DNA of 64,000 bases from Pseudopyrenochaeta lycopersici (Eukaryota; Ascomycota; Dothideomycetes; Pleosporales; Pseudopyrenochaetaceae). The stretch covers positions 1,488,001-1,552,000 of the forward strand of contig NHZP01000006.1 of assembly GCA_003313425.1 (NCBI GenBank), read 5' to 3'. The position numbers and the translations under genes are program-made. Under the pieces are notes generated by a model. It saw only the letters and a list, made by a program, of their open reading frames with translations. It ran no database searches and was not told the DNA's origin. Below, piece after piece: positions 10,899 to 22,063 of this stretch. Each line of letters begins with the position of its first letter. The stretch's first letter is position 1.

Positions 10899-12458
10899 AT
10901 GTCGTACAACGACGCAGGAGTCACACGAGTGACTGTTTTACTGGATAAACCAGCCGACTGGGAGTCGTGGTTCCAGCTACGACGAGAGAAAGCTGTCGTA
11001 GATGGCATTTGGAAGTACCACGACATCTCAAAACCAAAGGATGAGCTACCAAAGCTTAGAGAACCAACTAGACCGTTACCTAGCGATATACGGCCAGGAG
11101 CGACAGAGATCAGCCAGCTAGACGCAGCTGAAAAGGCATTATACAGTGATCTCCTTCAAGACTGGAGATACAAAAGAGCAGAGTATATGAAACTTAAGCA
11201 GAAGGATGGTGAGCTCCTTCTTGACATCAGCCGTACGATTGCTGCTCGACACCTTTACCTTATTAGCGGAAAAGATGAGGCGTACGATCGACTGGTCACT
11301 CTCAAGAAGCAGTTTGCGCTAACAGCTGCCTCACGAAGCAGAGAGCTGACTATCAAATATCGAGCTCTGCAGGACGGTCCTCAGAGTCGAGATCTTGAGC
11401 AATGGCTTAACGACTGGATTCACATTACCAACCAAGGCGGGGAGGCAGGTCTCCCTGAAACAACAGGTTATCGAGCTCAAGAGGATTTCCTGACATCTAT
11501 CAGGACGATTGCCCCTGAATGGGCCGCGTCGTCGCACCATGACCTTATCAAAAAGGAGACCTTAGACAAGACGAATGAGATTCAACCTCTAGCAGACTAT
11601 ATAGCTCAGTTCAGGGTCTATTATCGACGAATTGGGCCTAGTGCAACGTCGCTTGGCACGTTTGCAACACTCGGTGTTTCAAACAGAACAGACCAGAAGA
11701 ACCAGAAGGACCAGAAGGAGCAGAGATCATCAAAATCAGCTCATAAGCCAGAATGTCTCTGCGGAGGTATGCATTGGTACAGGGAGTGCTGGTACCTGTT
11801 TCCAGATCATCCAAAGAGACCAGAGAGCTTTCGACCTGTCAAAGCTGTACAGGATAGGATAGCTGAGGCCTTGAAGAACCCAGAGCAGGTTAAAAGGATC
11901 AACAAGCTCCTCGCTCGTCACGGCAAGAAAATCAAGGGCGTGGATGAGCCAATAAGCCTTGACAGTGGAAAGGAGAGCCAGGGGGGCAGTTTTGCGACCT
12001 ACAGCTCCTTCTCCGTCACTCAGGTGCAACCAAAAACGCTGCCAACGATCATTAATCGATGGATCCTTGACCCAGGCTCAAACATCCATATATGCAATTC
12101 AAGGAGGTTTGGCTGGCGAGAGACAAGGCAGGCTACAGCCCAGGAAACAGTGCTTGCAGGAGACTCAATTCTAGCAATACAGGCCTGGGGAGAGGTTGTG
12201 TTCAAGGTCAATCGACCGTCTGGAATAAGTCAGATTAAGCTGACTAATGTGGCCCTTATAGAAGGCTTCTTTACAAACGTTATAAGCCTCTCAAGATGCC
12301 GAGAAATAGGCATTCAGTTCGACTCAGGACGAGATGTCATATACAAGCAGCATCCGTCAAACGTCACATGCCTACTTAGGTATAGAGAAGGACACTGGAT
12401 CGTTGATGCTGACGAGAACGATCGTCTAGCACTGAGTAGCTTTGCAACAGCTCTTTAA
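10899..12458 (+). CDS. Copia gag, zinc knuckle and protease
   Basis: 519 codons are open from ATG 10899. The upstream in-frame codon at 10881 is TTG, so the ATG is preferred. A gag-like helical region comes first, then a variant zinc knuckle C-x-C-x3-H-x4-C (ECLCGGMHWYREC, about residue 287). The aspartic protease start is WILDPGSNIHICN (about residue 388); Asp-Pro-Gly-Ser replaces the usual Asp-Ser/Thr-Gly. Family knowledge: gag packages the RNA and the protease cuts the polyprotein. The stop at 12456-12458 falls in what should be a continuous gag-pol frame. The same frame continues into integrase sequence, so the stop is probably a C to T lesion (CAA to TAA). The equivalent region at 43258-44817 is decayed. 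Confidence 0.88.
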   Translation: MSYNDAGVTRVTVLLDKPADWESWFQLRREKAVVDGIWKYHDISKPKDELPKLREPTRPLPSDIRPGATEISQLDAAEKALYSDLLQDWRYKRAEYMKLKQKDGELLLDISRTIAARHLYLISGKDEAYDRLVTLKKQFALTAASRSRELTIKYRALQDGPQSRDLEQWLNDWIHITNQGGEAGLPETTGYRAQEDFLTSIRTIAPEWAASSHHDLIKKETLDKTNEIQPLADYIAQFRVYYRRIGPSATSLGTFATLGVSNRTDQKNQKDQKEQRSSKSAHKPECLCGGMHWYRECWYLFPDHPKRPESFRPVKAVQDRIAEALKNPEQVKRINKLLARHGKKIKGVDEPISLDSGKESQGGSFATYSSFSVTQVQPKTLPTIINRWILDPGSNIHICNSRRFGWRETRQATAQETVLAGDSILAIQAWGEVVFKVNRPSGISQIKLTNVALIEGFFTNVISLSRCREIGIQFDSGRDVIYKQHPSNVTCLLRYREGHWIVDADENDRLALSSFATAL

Positions 12459-13240
12459 GGAGCGTACAAGGTCTCACGGGAAGATCGACGTCCAATTGCC
12501 GCATCTTATGTTGAAGCTCATGAGATGTTTGCACACGCGAGCAAGGAGGCAATTGATTACTTAAATGCGAACGTACGAGGAATCAACCTTGAGCAAGGAG
12601 CTCGAGCACCGCAGCTGCGAGAATGCGAGACCTGTATTGAGTCAAAGTCGACAGCTTAGGTCAGTAGGCGTCAATCAGACAATTGAGCTACAAGGCCTTT
12701 CTATAGGATTGTAGTTGATCTTGTACAGCTGATCCTAACAGGAGAAACGTGCTATAACGGAGATTGTTACCTCCTGCATGCTGTATGCGAGTTCTTAAGG
12801 TGGTATGAGGCGACGACTCTTACTAATAAAACACTACCTGTTGTGATAGCAGCGTTGCGAGCGCTGATAAATAAGATTGAACGCTAGTATGGACATACTG
12901 TCGTTATCCTTAAGGTTGACGGCGATTGCGGGTACGGCTTACAGCTCTATGAGATCGCGAGGCAGGCTGGCCTCAAGGTTGAGCTTCGAGCCCCTGACAC
13001 GCCTGAACAGCTAGGAGCCGTAGAGTAAGCAGGGAACGTGATCATGACAAGAGCAAGATCACTTCGAATTAAGGCAGGACTGCCAAAGTCGCTGTTAAAT
13101 GAGCTAGCAGTTACAGCAGCTCGAATCGTCAATGTTACGCCTACCAAGTCAATCGCATGGAAGACGCCATATGAGCTAGTCTATGGCAGGCAGCCTTCAG
13201 TTGCCCACTTCTCACAGATAGGCTGCAAAGCCTATGTCCT
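12339..13240 (+). pseudogene. Copia integrase segment, decayed, identical to the other copy
   Basis: In the gag frame this encodes the end of protease, the integrase zinc-binding region (H...H...CETC near 12509-12640) and part of the catalytic core. The frame is broken by TAA 12456, TAG 12657, TGA 12684, TAG 12885 and TAA 13026, each explainable by one C:G to T:A change. Read against 42476-43377 I found no difference over 902 bases. The sequences on both sides differ between the copies, marking this as the exchange or conversion tract. Confidence 0.8.
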
Positions 13241-15779
13241 AAATAAGAAGCTAAAGAAAGCAGATAAGCTTAAGTCTCGTACATTCATAGGATACCTCAC
13301 AGGGTACGACTCAACAAATATCTTCCGCATCTGGCTGCCAAAGAAGAGCCAGGTAATACGCGTGAGAGACGTAATATTTCAGAAGAACAGCCTTTTCAAC
13401 GACCACAAGAAAGCTGAGAGAGAAGCTATCGTACGAGAAGATATTAACTATCTCAACATACCCCAGGTACAGGAGATAGAGGCTGATCAAGAGATACTGC
13501 AGAACCAGAGGCATCAGCTCAACGATAAGACAGCTCGTTCTACAGAGATAGCTGAAAACAACACAGTAGCAGAGTTCCATAAGGACTAGGGCTTTCTACT
13601 AACACCAGAACCATCAGATCGTAGTACTGCACCACCTCAACAGGAGGCAGGCGACAATAGAGAACCAGACCAAGCTACAGAGCTAGTAGAACAGGTCAGT
13701 GCTGAAGATCAAGGCACTGAGGAACAGGTTCAAGAACAGCTGCTTGATGAGCTGCAGACACATCATGAGGATGACACGTCTACAGTTACAAGTAGACCAG
13801 ATAGACCACTTAGGCCAGCTGCAACAGGCAGGCGAGGCCGACCACGAAAGCTACCATCTAAGTGGCCTAGAGGATGGAGCAATACAGACGACTATGTACC
13901 TAATCGTCAGCAGAACAATGCACCAAAGATGGCTAATCCTGCTGTTAGAAGTAGTAGCAACATTGTAGAAGGGAAGAGAGCTAGGAGGCTAGCTAACCAG
14001 GCCCTAGCTACATACTACAGAGCATTCGCAGTGGCATTGAATCCAACAGCTCCTTTGAAGCTCGCAGGTGAGATGCCTAGGTTAAGGCTACATCGTGATC
14101 AACTACCAGAACCGCCAAAACGATGGAAGGATATAAAGGATCATCCATTTAGTGCTGAGTTTAGAGAGGCAGCACGAGCAGAGCTTGACAGCTGCTGGTC
14201 AAAAGATTGCTTTAAGCGTACAGAGGTTACTGCAACGACAGCAGATGCTAAGGTTCTACCCCTAATATAGGTGTTCTCATACAAGTTTAACGAAGACAGG
14301 TACCTATACAAGTTTAAGGCGCGTATATACGTACGAGGAGACCTGCAGGAGGCATGGGGTGAGACGTATACTGCAACGTTAGCTATTAAGGTCTTTCAAT
14401 CTCTTGTAGCATTAGCAGCAGTATTTAACCTAAAGATATTTCAGTTCGACGCCCTAAACGCCTTTCTTAACGCTCAACTACCACGCAAGATATACTGTCG
14501 TACGCCTAAAGGGTTCACAGACGAGTTTAGCAAGCTTCTTAAGCTTCAGCGAGCGCTCTATAGCCTCAAAGAAGCACCACTGCTGTAGTACCAGGAGCTC
14601 TCATTAACCTTAAAGAAGCTTAGGTTAAGGCCTGTGCTAGGAGCACCGTGCCTATACACGAACAACCATCTGATCGTCTTTTTCTATGTAGACGATATCG
14701 TCGTCCTCGTCCATCCGCTCAATATAAGCTACTACCAGACGTTCAAGCAACAGATGCTTAGAACGTACGAGATCCGTGAGCTAGGCGAGCTAAAGTGGTT
14801 CCTTAGCATCCGTGTGATCCGCGAGGAGCTTACTCAATCAATCTACCTAGCACAAGACTCATTCATTAATAAGATCGCAGCGAAATTCAATCTTAAGGAG
14901 AACACAAGATACCCAGATGTGCCACTAAGGGACAACGTCCTCCTGCCTTCAACAGAGGAACTAAGTGCTGCTCAAACACAAAAGTATCAGCAACTAGTTG
15001 GCTCACTGGCGTATATCTCAACCTCGACGCGACCAGACGTCGCAAGAGCGCACTTAATCCTTGCACGCCACCTACAGAATCCAGGGCAAAAGCACCTGCA
15101 CGCTGCCAACCATGTGTGGAGATACCTAATAGGCACAAAGCACCTAGCTATTCGAGCGTCAGGGGACATCCAGCACAGCATAACTAGCATCACATCACCA
15201 GCTCAGCAGGAGCTAGACCAAGAACCTCTCTTTTATGGTGCATCAGATGCGGCCTTCGCAGATAAGCCTAAAACTCGCCGAAGCTCTCAAGGCTACATCT
15301 TTAAACTATATGGACTGCCTATTGACTGGAAGGCAACAGTCCAACAATCAGTTACAAAATCAACTACTAAGGCTGAGCTGCTATCTCTATCCCTTGCAGG
15401 ATCAGAGATAGAATGGTGGCAACGCTTCTTTCAAGCTATTCAATTTAACCCTGAGTTTACACCAGCACTGTAGTGTGATAACCAGCAGACTATCTTAATC
15501 GTGACAAAGGCAGTTGACAAGCTTCAGACGAAGCTAAAGCATGTGGACGTACATCATCATTAGTTACGTCAGGAGGTAGCAGAAGGCAGACTGCAGGTAG
15601 ACTAGAAGGCTACTACAGAGATGCCAGCTAACAGCCTTACAAAGATCCTTAGTCGACAGAAGCACGCTGACTTCGTACGCCAGCTAGGACTAAGTGACCT
15701 ATCAAGGATTCGAGAGGAATCAGAGAGTACTGCTCTTAGTCTGCAGGACCTGGGGGGGTGGTACTACCAACTACAGTAG
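13241..15779 (+). pseudogene. Copia pol (integrase C-terminus, RT, RNase H), decayed
   Basis: This is homologous to the intact ORF at 39919-42678. Six tryptophan codons have become TAG (13587, 14268, 14586, 15471, 15561, 15603), and there are many further G to A and C to T changes, often TG to TA or CA to TA. The RT box YVDD (near 14687) is still readable. An 18-bp repeat unit present in the other copy is missing near 13797. It cannot encode a working protein as it stands. Confidence 0.9.
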
Positions 15780-15846
15780 AGGCAGATGCTTGAGGACCTT
15801 CATTTACAGCTTTTGTTGCTCTTCATTCACTCAAGCTGGGGGGGTG

Positions 15847-15970
15847 TGTTAGCCAACACGGTTAGCTCCTCACGTGCTCTGTTATATAAGCATCCACAGG
15901 GTATATAGTTCCCTTGTGTCTCATTTTTTTAGGAATCAACCTAGTTCCTCCTGCCTGCTGCCCGCCAACA
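15847..15970 (+). repeat. 3' LTR of left copia copy (B-type)
   Basis: This 124-bp LTR is identical, read by eye, to the LTR at 45034-45157 of the other element rather than to its own 5' partner. It is preceded by a G-rich polypurine tract (about 15836-15846). The bases after it (15971-15975, GAGCG) complement the CGCTC at 45158-45162. Confidence 0.93.
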
Positions 15971-16310
15971 GAGCGGTTGCACATCTTTATTCATTTTGAT
16001 TCACTTAGAATATGTCTCCAGTATAGTGCAAAGAGCTTGCGATAAGAAAGTATTTCACGATATTCCCAAGGGGAGGGGAGTGCTATGGCAACGCTGGTCC
16101 AGCACAGGTTACTACAAACAGTGAGAGAGGCCGATTGCTTGGACCCACTTTCTGCTTGGGCGCGCACCATCACAAGATAAAACTGCACCCGCGCATCTCA
16201 TATTTGCATTCTCCTCGCCACATTTTATGTTCTGCTCAACCGATCCTAAAACGGAGCAACATTCTACTCAACTATCATCGAACCACTCCTGAAGACACTC
16301 TATCGCCACG

Positions 16311-17309
16311 ATGCAAATCGTCTTGTTCTTGGTCTTGGCTGCACCAACGATGGCAGCTTTGACATATGATTGCCCAACTGTCTTCGATTATGACCAACTA
16401 CCTTCCTGTGCGCGCGACTGCAAAATCCTCGAAACATCGGAGCTGAACTGCGTTCCACCCGCAGCTCCTCATTCGAACCAAGAGATCTATCAAGACTGCC
16501 TTTGTCGGTCCGAATACCTTCAAAGCCTCCATGCAAGCGGCGAGATATGCCATGATGTCTGCAGCGACCAGGAGGATGAGGTTATTTACCATTACTACAA
16601 CTCGCTTTGCGGAACACCACATCCGACGCACACATCCTCTTCGACACCGATACCTGCAACACCAAGTTCCATCTTAAAAGCTAGTACATCTGCGATCACA
16701 CCTTCTGCAACAGCTGGGGGTCAGGGAAAGCTGAACACGAGTGAGAACTGGTGTGTATCGCCTTCATATTTTCCCAGCTTGATATTGTGTACCACACTAA
16801 TACCTCGCAGGTTTCATCACAATTGGAAGTATCTGGTAATTGCTGGCACTATTATCATTAGTGTGTTTCTTATCCTCTTCGCACTGGCATTTTACCGCCG
16901 CCGCCGCCGATCCGACCTTGAAGCCTCCAGCCCGTTGCCTTACACCAGTCCAGTTCCTCCCCAGTTTCTCTCTGTGCCACGTACTCGGTCACTGCGTGAT
17001 AGCGGGGGCCATGGAAGGCCAATCAAAAGCCCCAGCACCACCGACCTCAGCAACTACAACCTTCGAAGACCCCTAGTCGCTTCGCCCATTGCGGCACAAG
17101 CACGGAGTCACAGCTTTGTAGATTCTCTAAGGGCGTACGCGGATGAGAACCGAGAGCGCGAGAACTCACATGGAGAAAAGAGTTCGCTCCCTGTAGCAGG
17201 TGTGCGAGAAAAGTCGCTACAAGACGTTGAAAATTTGATTGGGGAGCGACTGAGGACTACTGGACGGCCTGGCGTCCCTGTTAGTGTGAGGGGGAAGATG
17301 CGTAGGTAG
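16311..17309 (+). CDS. CFEM-like cysteine-rich single-pass membrane protein
   Basis: Model: join(16311..16750, 16811..17309), 312 aa. The ATG opens a hydrophobic signal peptide (MQIVLFLVLAAPTMAA). Residues about 21-100 form a cysteine-rich ectodomain (LPSCARDCKI..., CLC, CHDVC) resembling CFEM or related fungal extracellular domains. A Ser/Thr/Pro stalk follows, then one membrane helix (YLVIAGTIIISVFLILFALA), an arginine-rich stop-transfer (RRRRR) and a long polar cytosolic tail with an amphipathic end. The 60-bp intron has a GTGTGT donor and a CACTAATACC branch region. It has no stop and is a multiple of three, so the unspliced message would also be translatable with 20 extra residues just before the membrane helix. 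The role may be cell-surface sensing or haem and adhesion binding; no ligand is known from sequence. Confidence 0.72.
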   Translation: MQIVLFLVLAAPTMAALTYDCPTVFDYDQLPSCARDCKILETSELNCVPPAAPHSNQEIYQDCLCRSEYLQSLHASGEICHDVCSDQEDEVIYHYYNSLCGTPHPTHTSSSTPIPATPSSILKASTSAITPSATAGGQGKLNTSENWCVSPSYFPSLILCTTLIPRRFHHNWKYLVIAGTIIISVFLILFALAFYRRRRRSDLEASSPLPYTSPVPPQFLSVPRTRSLRDSGGHGRPIKSPSTTDLSNYNLRRPLVASPIAAQARSHSFVDSLRAYADENRERENSHGEKSSLPVAGVREKSLQDVENLIGERLRTTGRPGVPVSVRGKMRR

Positions 17310-19691
17310 GTGGAAAATACCGTCAAGGGCTGTGCTCTCGTCAATTTCGGAAACTAGATGCAGCACTTGAGCATCATCGGATGCCATGCCCTCTCAGCTG
17401 ATTATTGGTGCGACCTTGTCAGCGACGGGCCTGAATTGCTATCCTGGCGTTCACGATGATTGACTGTCTAAGTTATGGCATGTTTATGCCAACGCGAGGT
17501 TTAGGCGGTTTGCGGATTGTAGGGTTTCAATGAAGCCGTGGGTTCCAGACGCATAGTGGCAAGCTCTTTTTGTCCAAACATAAGGGTATGTAACGGAGGG
17601 ATATGATAGTGACCTATTTTGGTATGGTGGCCTTGGTGGACTGCAATCTGTACGAGCCATAGGACCCTACTCTAGCGTGGAACAATGACCGTCTGCTGAA
17701 GGGGATAAGACACACCACGGACGAGTCTCTTGGTTCGCAGGTGTCAATGTATATTTGATAGGCAGTGATACCCCATGGCTTTAATTATACTATTTCTTTC
17801 AATGACTATCCGGTGATCGAACAAAAATTCGGCGAAAATGCTAATGCTTGTTGAGGCGCCCGCATTTTTCGTCATCGCAGAGAATATGAAAAGGCTATTA
17901 TACTGGGAGTTCAAGGCCCTCAGCTCTACGAAGGTAAGCACTTTCAGCAAAGCAATCCCCTCTCCACCTCCGAAAAGCGATACATGCTGAAGGATGACGT
18001 GCACAAGGCATGAAGAGGGCTCAGTGCTTTTATGGCCGAAACAGAATTAAAATTGACACAACGCGCCCTGGGGTGCTTGAAAAAGGGTGAACGACTTCTG
18101 GAAACTTCAAGGACAAATGTACTGAAATGAAGTGGATGGTCTTGCAAAGGCTACTCGAGATGAATTTCTCAGACAAGTGAGGCAGAGACCGGAACTTGGA
18201 CTTAAGCTGAAGCTGATAACAGACCGCGATCCAGGTGGATCACACACAGCAACTGACCGGAAGTGCCGCTGCATTTAGAGCGTGCCACTGGAAGTTACTT
18301 CATGCCAGTTCTCAGAACGTATAAAATTTCAAGAAGCGGTGTGATTAGAAGATGTTGGACGCATTGTTGATGTATCGAAACTGTTGTCTTATTTGGTCCT
18401 CATACAATTAAAACGGCGTCCGTGTTAGAATCATGAGAGTCTCTTCAGAAAACCTCTGAATCCCTTCATTCTTCTAGATTACCTCTCTGTCTGACTCCGT
18501 GTACCCAGAAATGTGATCTGCTGGTGTGATTTTGTGGCAGCTAGTATTGGTTTCTGCTAGTCTCGCTAAAGACGCTGATGTCTCGATCTGAACTGGGCAA
18601 GGCGATTGGCCGGGTGCGCTAGGAGGCGCAATCAATAGCATCCGAGGCACACCCAACTTCCCAGATATCTTGAACCGAGGGTTCGTCTTTCTCAGTTCCT
18701 AGGCGCTTCAGAGTCAGTTGAGATCTGTTCTTTCCTCAACAAAATGACGGTCTGAGAAGTCGAGCCGCACTATCTATGGCTACCGAAAGAGGCCGAAAAC
18801 TTCCGCAGTGTCTACCGAGAGGGATATGTGTCTTTCAATGTTCTCAATGCGTTCAATATTGACTGATTTCCCGGAAGCTTCGTGAAGTCGCTGAGTGTTA
18901 ATTACAGGCCAGGGTTACGCGAATTCCCCGCAGCACGCGATCACGTGCGCAAGGTATTCCACATGAGCGTATGGATGACGATTCAGTCGTCGCTTGAACA
19001 TAAGGCCTATAGCTACCTAGGAGGTATATTCATATATGTATAGTTTTTGGTTCTACTATAGTCAATATTTCTCTACCTCCCTTACCTTTGGTGTATTCAT
19101 CTAGACCCAGTCTCTCGGATATCCTTCAACGAGCGTTGCGTAAACAGCCAATGACGTAGCCTTCCATAACTACAGCCACCATAAAGGACCATGTCAGCAT
19201 GCCCCATTTATTGTTCTAGCGGGCGAATTACCGAAAAGTAGCGAAAGTCGAAACTTTGACTACAATCCCGTGCCGTCTCGACGATCTCTGCCCATTCTGT
19301 CCTTTGCTCTCGACTCGTCAGTCGGTATTCAAGGCAAGAAGGCCTGCACACGGCTTGTCAAGCCGATGAAACCCCATCGTGTGGCTTGATGTCTGGCTTG
19401 ATAGTCATTATTTCCCCGCACATAGCGAACGTCATTTTCTTGGCCAGATGGGAATGACTTGCTCCGACCACACGGCATCTAAAGTGTGGTGTAAGCATTG
19501 TGCATAAGGCCTAAACTCTGCCCATTATATTGCACTGGTATCTAAAATACTCCTTATACTTCTTAGATTCCTTGGTTGCATTGCATAAAGCTGCCATCAG
19601 TGTTCGACTATAGGGTTCCTAGATTTCCTGCATCCCCCCCAAGTCTTCGCAACAATTCTATTCCATTGTAATTTTTTGATCGATATATACC
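17310..19691. other. Intergenic, no gene recognised
   Basis: This 2.4-kb stretch has no supportable ORF. The last 100 bases before 19692 are C/T/A-rich, consistent with the leader of the transporter gene. Confidence 0.45.
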
Positions 19692-21327
19692 ATGGCGGAC
19701 GAGAAACAGGTTATAGATGGTCCGGAAAACACGCCCAAAACACTCGAGGAACTAAAGCACACGAGAACAATCGATACTATTCATCAAGATGAAGCTCTCC
19801 GGGTTCTTGCACAGTATGCTGGAGACGAAAGCTGGACGCCAGATGAGGAGAAGAAGTTGGTCCGCAGGCTAGACAAGAAACTAATTTCCCTTTTGATTAT
19901 CACATATGGGCTTCAATATTATGACAAGGCCATGCTGTCACAAGCGGTGAGTCTATTTCTAATTACCTTTCAGATGGCAACTGACTGAAGCTTGCAGGCA
20001 CTTTTTGGGTTGCGAACAGACCTAGGCCTTACCACTGGAAACCGATACTCATTCTCCGCCTCCATATTCTACCTCGGATTCATTGTTGGCAGCTACCCAG
20101 CAATACTTATGGCTCAGCGTTGGCCGATCGAGCGAGTCGCATTCGGTATCGTTTTCGTCTGGGGAGTGTGTCTAATGTGCTCCGCCGCCTGCACCGACTG
20201 GAAAACTTTCTATGCACAGCGCTTCTTCCTGGGTTTCTTGGAATCTGGAGTATCCCCAATGTTCATGCTCATCGTAGGCGGCTGGTACAAGAAGCGAGAG
20301 CAAGCACTTCGTATGGGTGCCTGGTACTGTGCCACAGGCTACGTCTCCGCAGTCTCCCCATTAATTAACTACGGCCTCGGCCACATCACCGGCGGGGGCC
20401 TTAGCAGCTGGCAATATATGTACATCGTTGCTGGAGTCATCACCGTCCTCTGGGCATTTGTCATTTTGTTCTTCATGCCCCCAGACCCGATTCGGGCAAG
20501 AGGCTTCAGCGACCGTGAGCGATACATTGCCGTTGCCCGGATGAAGGAAAATAATTCGGGAGTTCGCAATAAACACTTCAAGATTGAACAGGTCGTGGAA
20601 TCGCTTTACGATATCAAGTTTTGGTTAATCTTCTCCATTGCATTTCTCATGATGATTGCAAACGGCCCAGTCTCAAGCTTCATTCCTATCATAATCTCAG
20701 GGTTCGGATTTAATCGCCTCAATTCACTGCTTCTCACGATGCCGGCAGGTGCTATAATTGGCTCCATCGAACTCACTGCTCCATACCTTGCCTACAAGTT
20801 CTCTGGTATTCGGACTTGGCTCATCGTTATCTGTCAGTGCGGAACCATCATCGCTTCGATTCTTTTGTGGCAATTACCACGAAGCGAAAAAGGCGGACTT
20901 CTCTTCGCATGTTATATCCTGGCTTCTTTTGGCGGGGCTTACGCGGTCTTGATGGGACTTCAAATCGCGAACACAGCCGGGTACACCAAGCGCTCGGTGA
21001 CTTCCTCAGGCATTTTCGTGGGCTACTGCCTTGGTACGTACTTCCATAACATGACTCTGGATCACTAAATTGTGACTAATTGTGTGCATAGGCAACTTTG
21101 CCGGGCCATTACTCTTCAAACCAGAAGACGCTCCTGGGTACGCTCCGGGGTTTATCGCTGTTCTTGGAACCTCTATTGGGGCTGCAGTCCTCGCGATTGT
21201 CTATCGCTATGTTTGCATATGGGAAAACCGAAAACGAGATAAGACTGGCACCCTTGAAGGCTTTGATCATGCTTACGAGGATGACCTTACCGATATGAGG
21301 AATCCTCAATTCAGGTATACATTATAG
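19692..21327 (+). CDS. MFS transporter, allantoate permease (ACS) family
   Basis: Model: join(19692..19946, 19998..21033, 21092..21327), 508 aa. Both introns have GTGAGT/GTACGT donors and AG acceptors, and the frame is kept. The N-terminal tail of about 65 residues is polar and cytosolic. Family signatures follow: KLISLLIITYGLQYYDKAMLSQA in the first helix, a GLTTGNRYS loop, FYLGFIVGSYPA, FLGFLESGVSPMFMLIVGGWY, and a helix ending WAFVILFFMPPDP before the central loop. The C-terminal half shows the second set of helices, giving about 12 in all. Members of this proton-coupled anion:cation symporter family carry allantoate, nicotinate, pantothenate and other organic anions across the plasma membrane. 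The substrate here cannot be told from sequence. Confidence 0.9.
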
Positions 21328-22063
21328 AATTAGCACTTCGATAATGAGTAAAGAACTTCTCAAATACCTTTGATATTCCAAGACATTTACGCTTGTAAAT
21401 AGAGCACATAGAAAGAACAGCAATGCGACACCTAAGCTTCGATATAACGTTTGATAACTATTGTGCCCTTGCCCACCCTGGGTTCCAGGTAAGTACGGTG
21501 CCCGCGACTCATATTCCTCGCACTGCAGATGAATGCTTCAAGTCTTGTATACGTGACCCACATTCCTATCCAGCGGAGCCTTTCTGGAAACCCGAAAGAG
21601 GCTAAGTACATGTGTGTTGTCCGTCATTGGCTGGCGACGCTAGTTAACAAGCACTATGTTTACAGTGGCCCTTTCAATCCATGACAACTACCGACCTCAG
21701 AATATGCTCATGGGCTTGAAGATTCTCCAAATTATAGCTGCGTTCAATCTCAAGTTTCAAAATATTAGACTGGTACAGGATTCCTACGAACTGCCGTGCG
21801 GCTGCTGTTGGTGACCTGAATATGATGCTTCGACCGCGGTACTGCTTGATATGGAAGGCAAGTGTTATGTGCGAACTATGAGATGAAATATCTGGAAAGG
21901 GCTAATTATAATCGTTTTGGTAGTGATTTAGAGCAGCAATAGCGATATCAACATCAGAACTGTCCGATAGCGGACCCGATCAAGCAGGCGCAAAAAACTC
22001 GACATGAACGCACGAAGCAACGGCGCTTTTGAACACTGGAGCGAAAATCCTTCAAGATATAAA
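21328..22063. other. Intergenic, weak two-exon ORF only
   Basis: An ATG at 21423 opens 22 codons up to a good GTAAGT donor (21489). An AG acceptor before 21531 would join it to about 51 more open codons. No domain is recognised and the product would be about 73 aa, so this is more likely chance than a gene. Confidence 0.25.

Larger units (their letters stand above)
10560..15970 (+). mobile_element. Ty1/copia LTR retrotransposon, left copy (recombinant)
   Basis: This is a 5411-bp element with 123- and 124-bp LTRs beginning TGTTAG and ending CCAACA. Order: LTR, primer-binding site, gag, protease, integrase, reverse transcriptase, RNase H, G-rich purine tract, LTR. Integrase before reverse transcriptase makes it copia type. 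The 5' half (to 12338) is open, while the pol half has many in-frame stops. The five bases flanking it differ (GCCTC left, GAGCG right), so it is not a simple insertion. It pairs with the inverted copy at 39729-45157, which is 18 bp longer because of one extra 18-bp repeat unit in pol. Confidence 0.95.
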
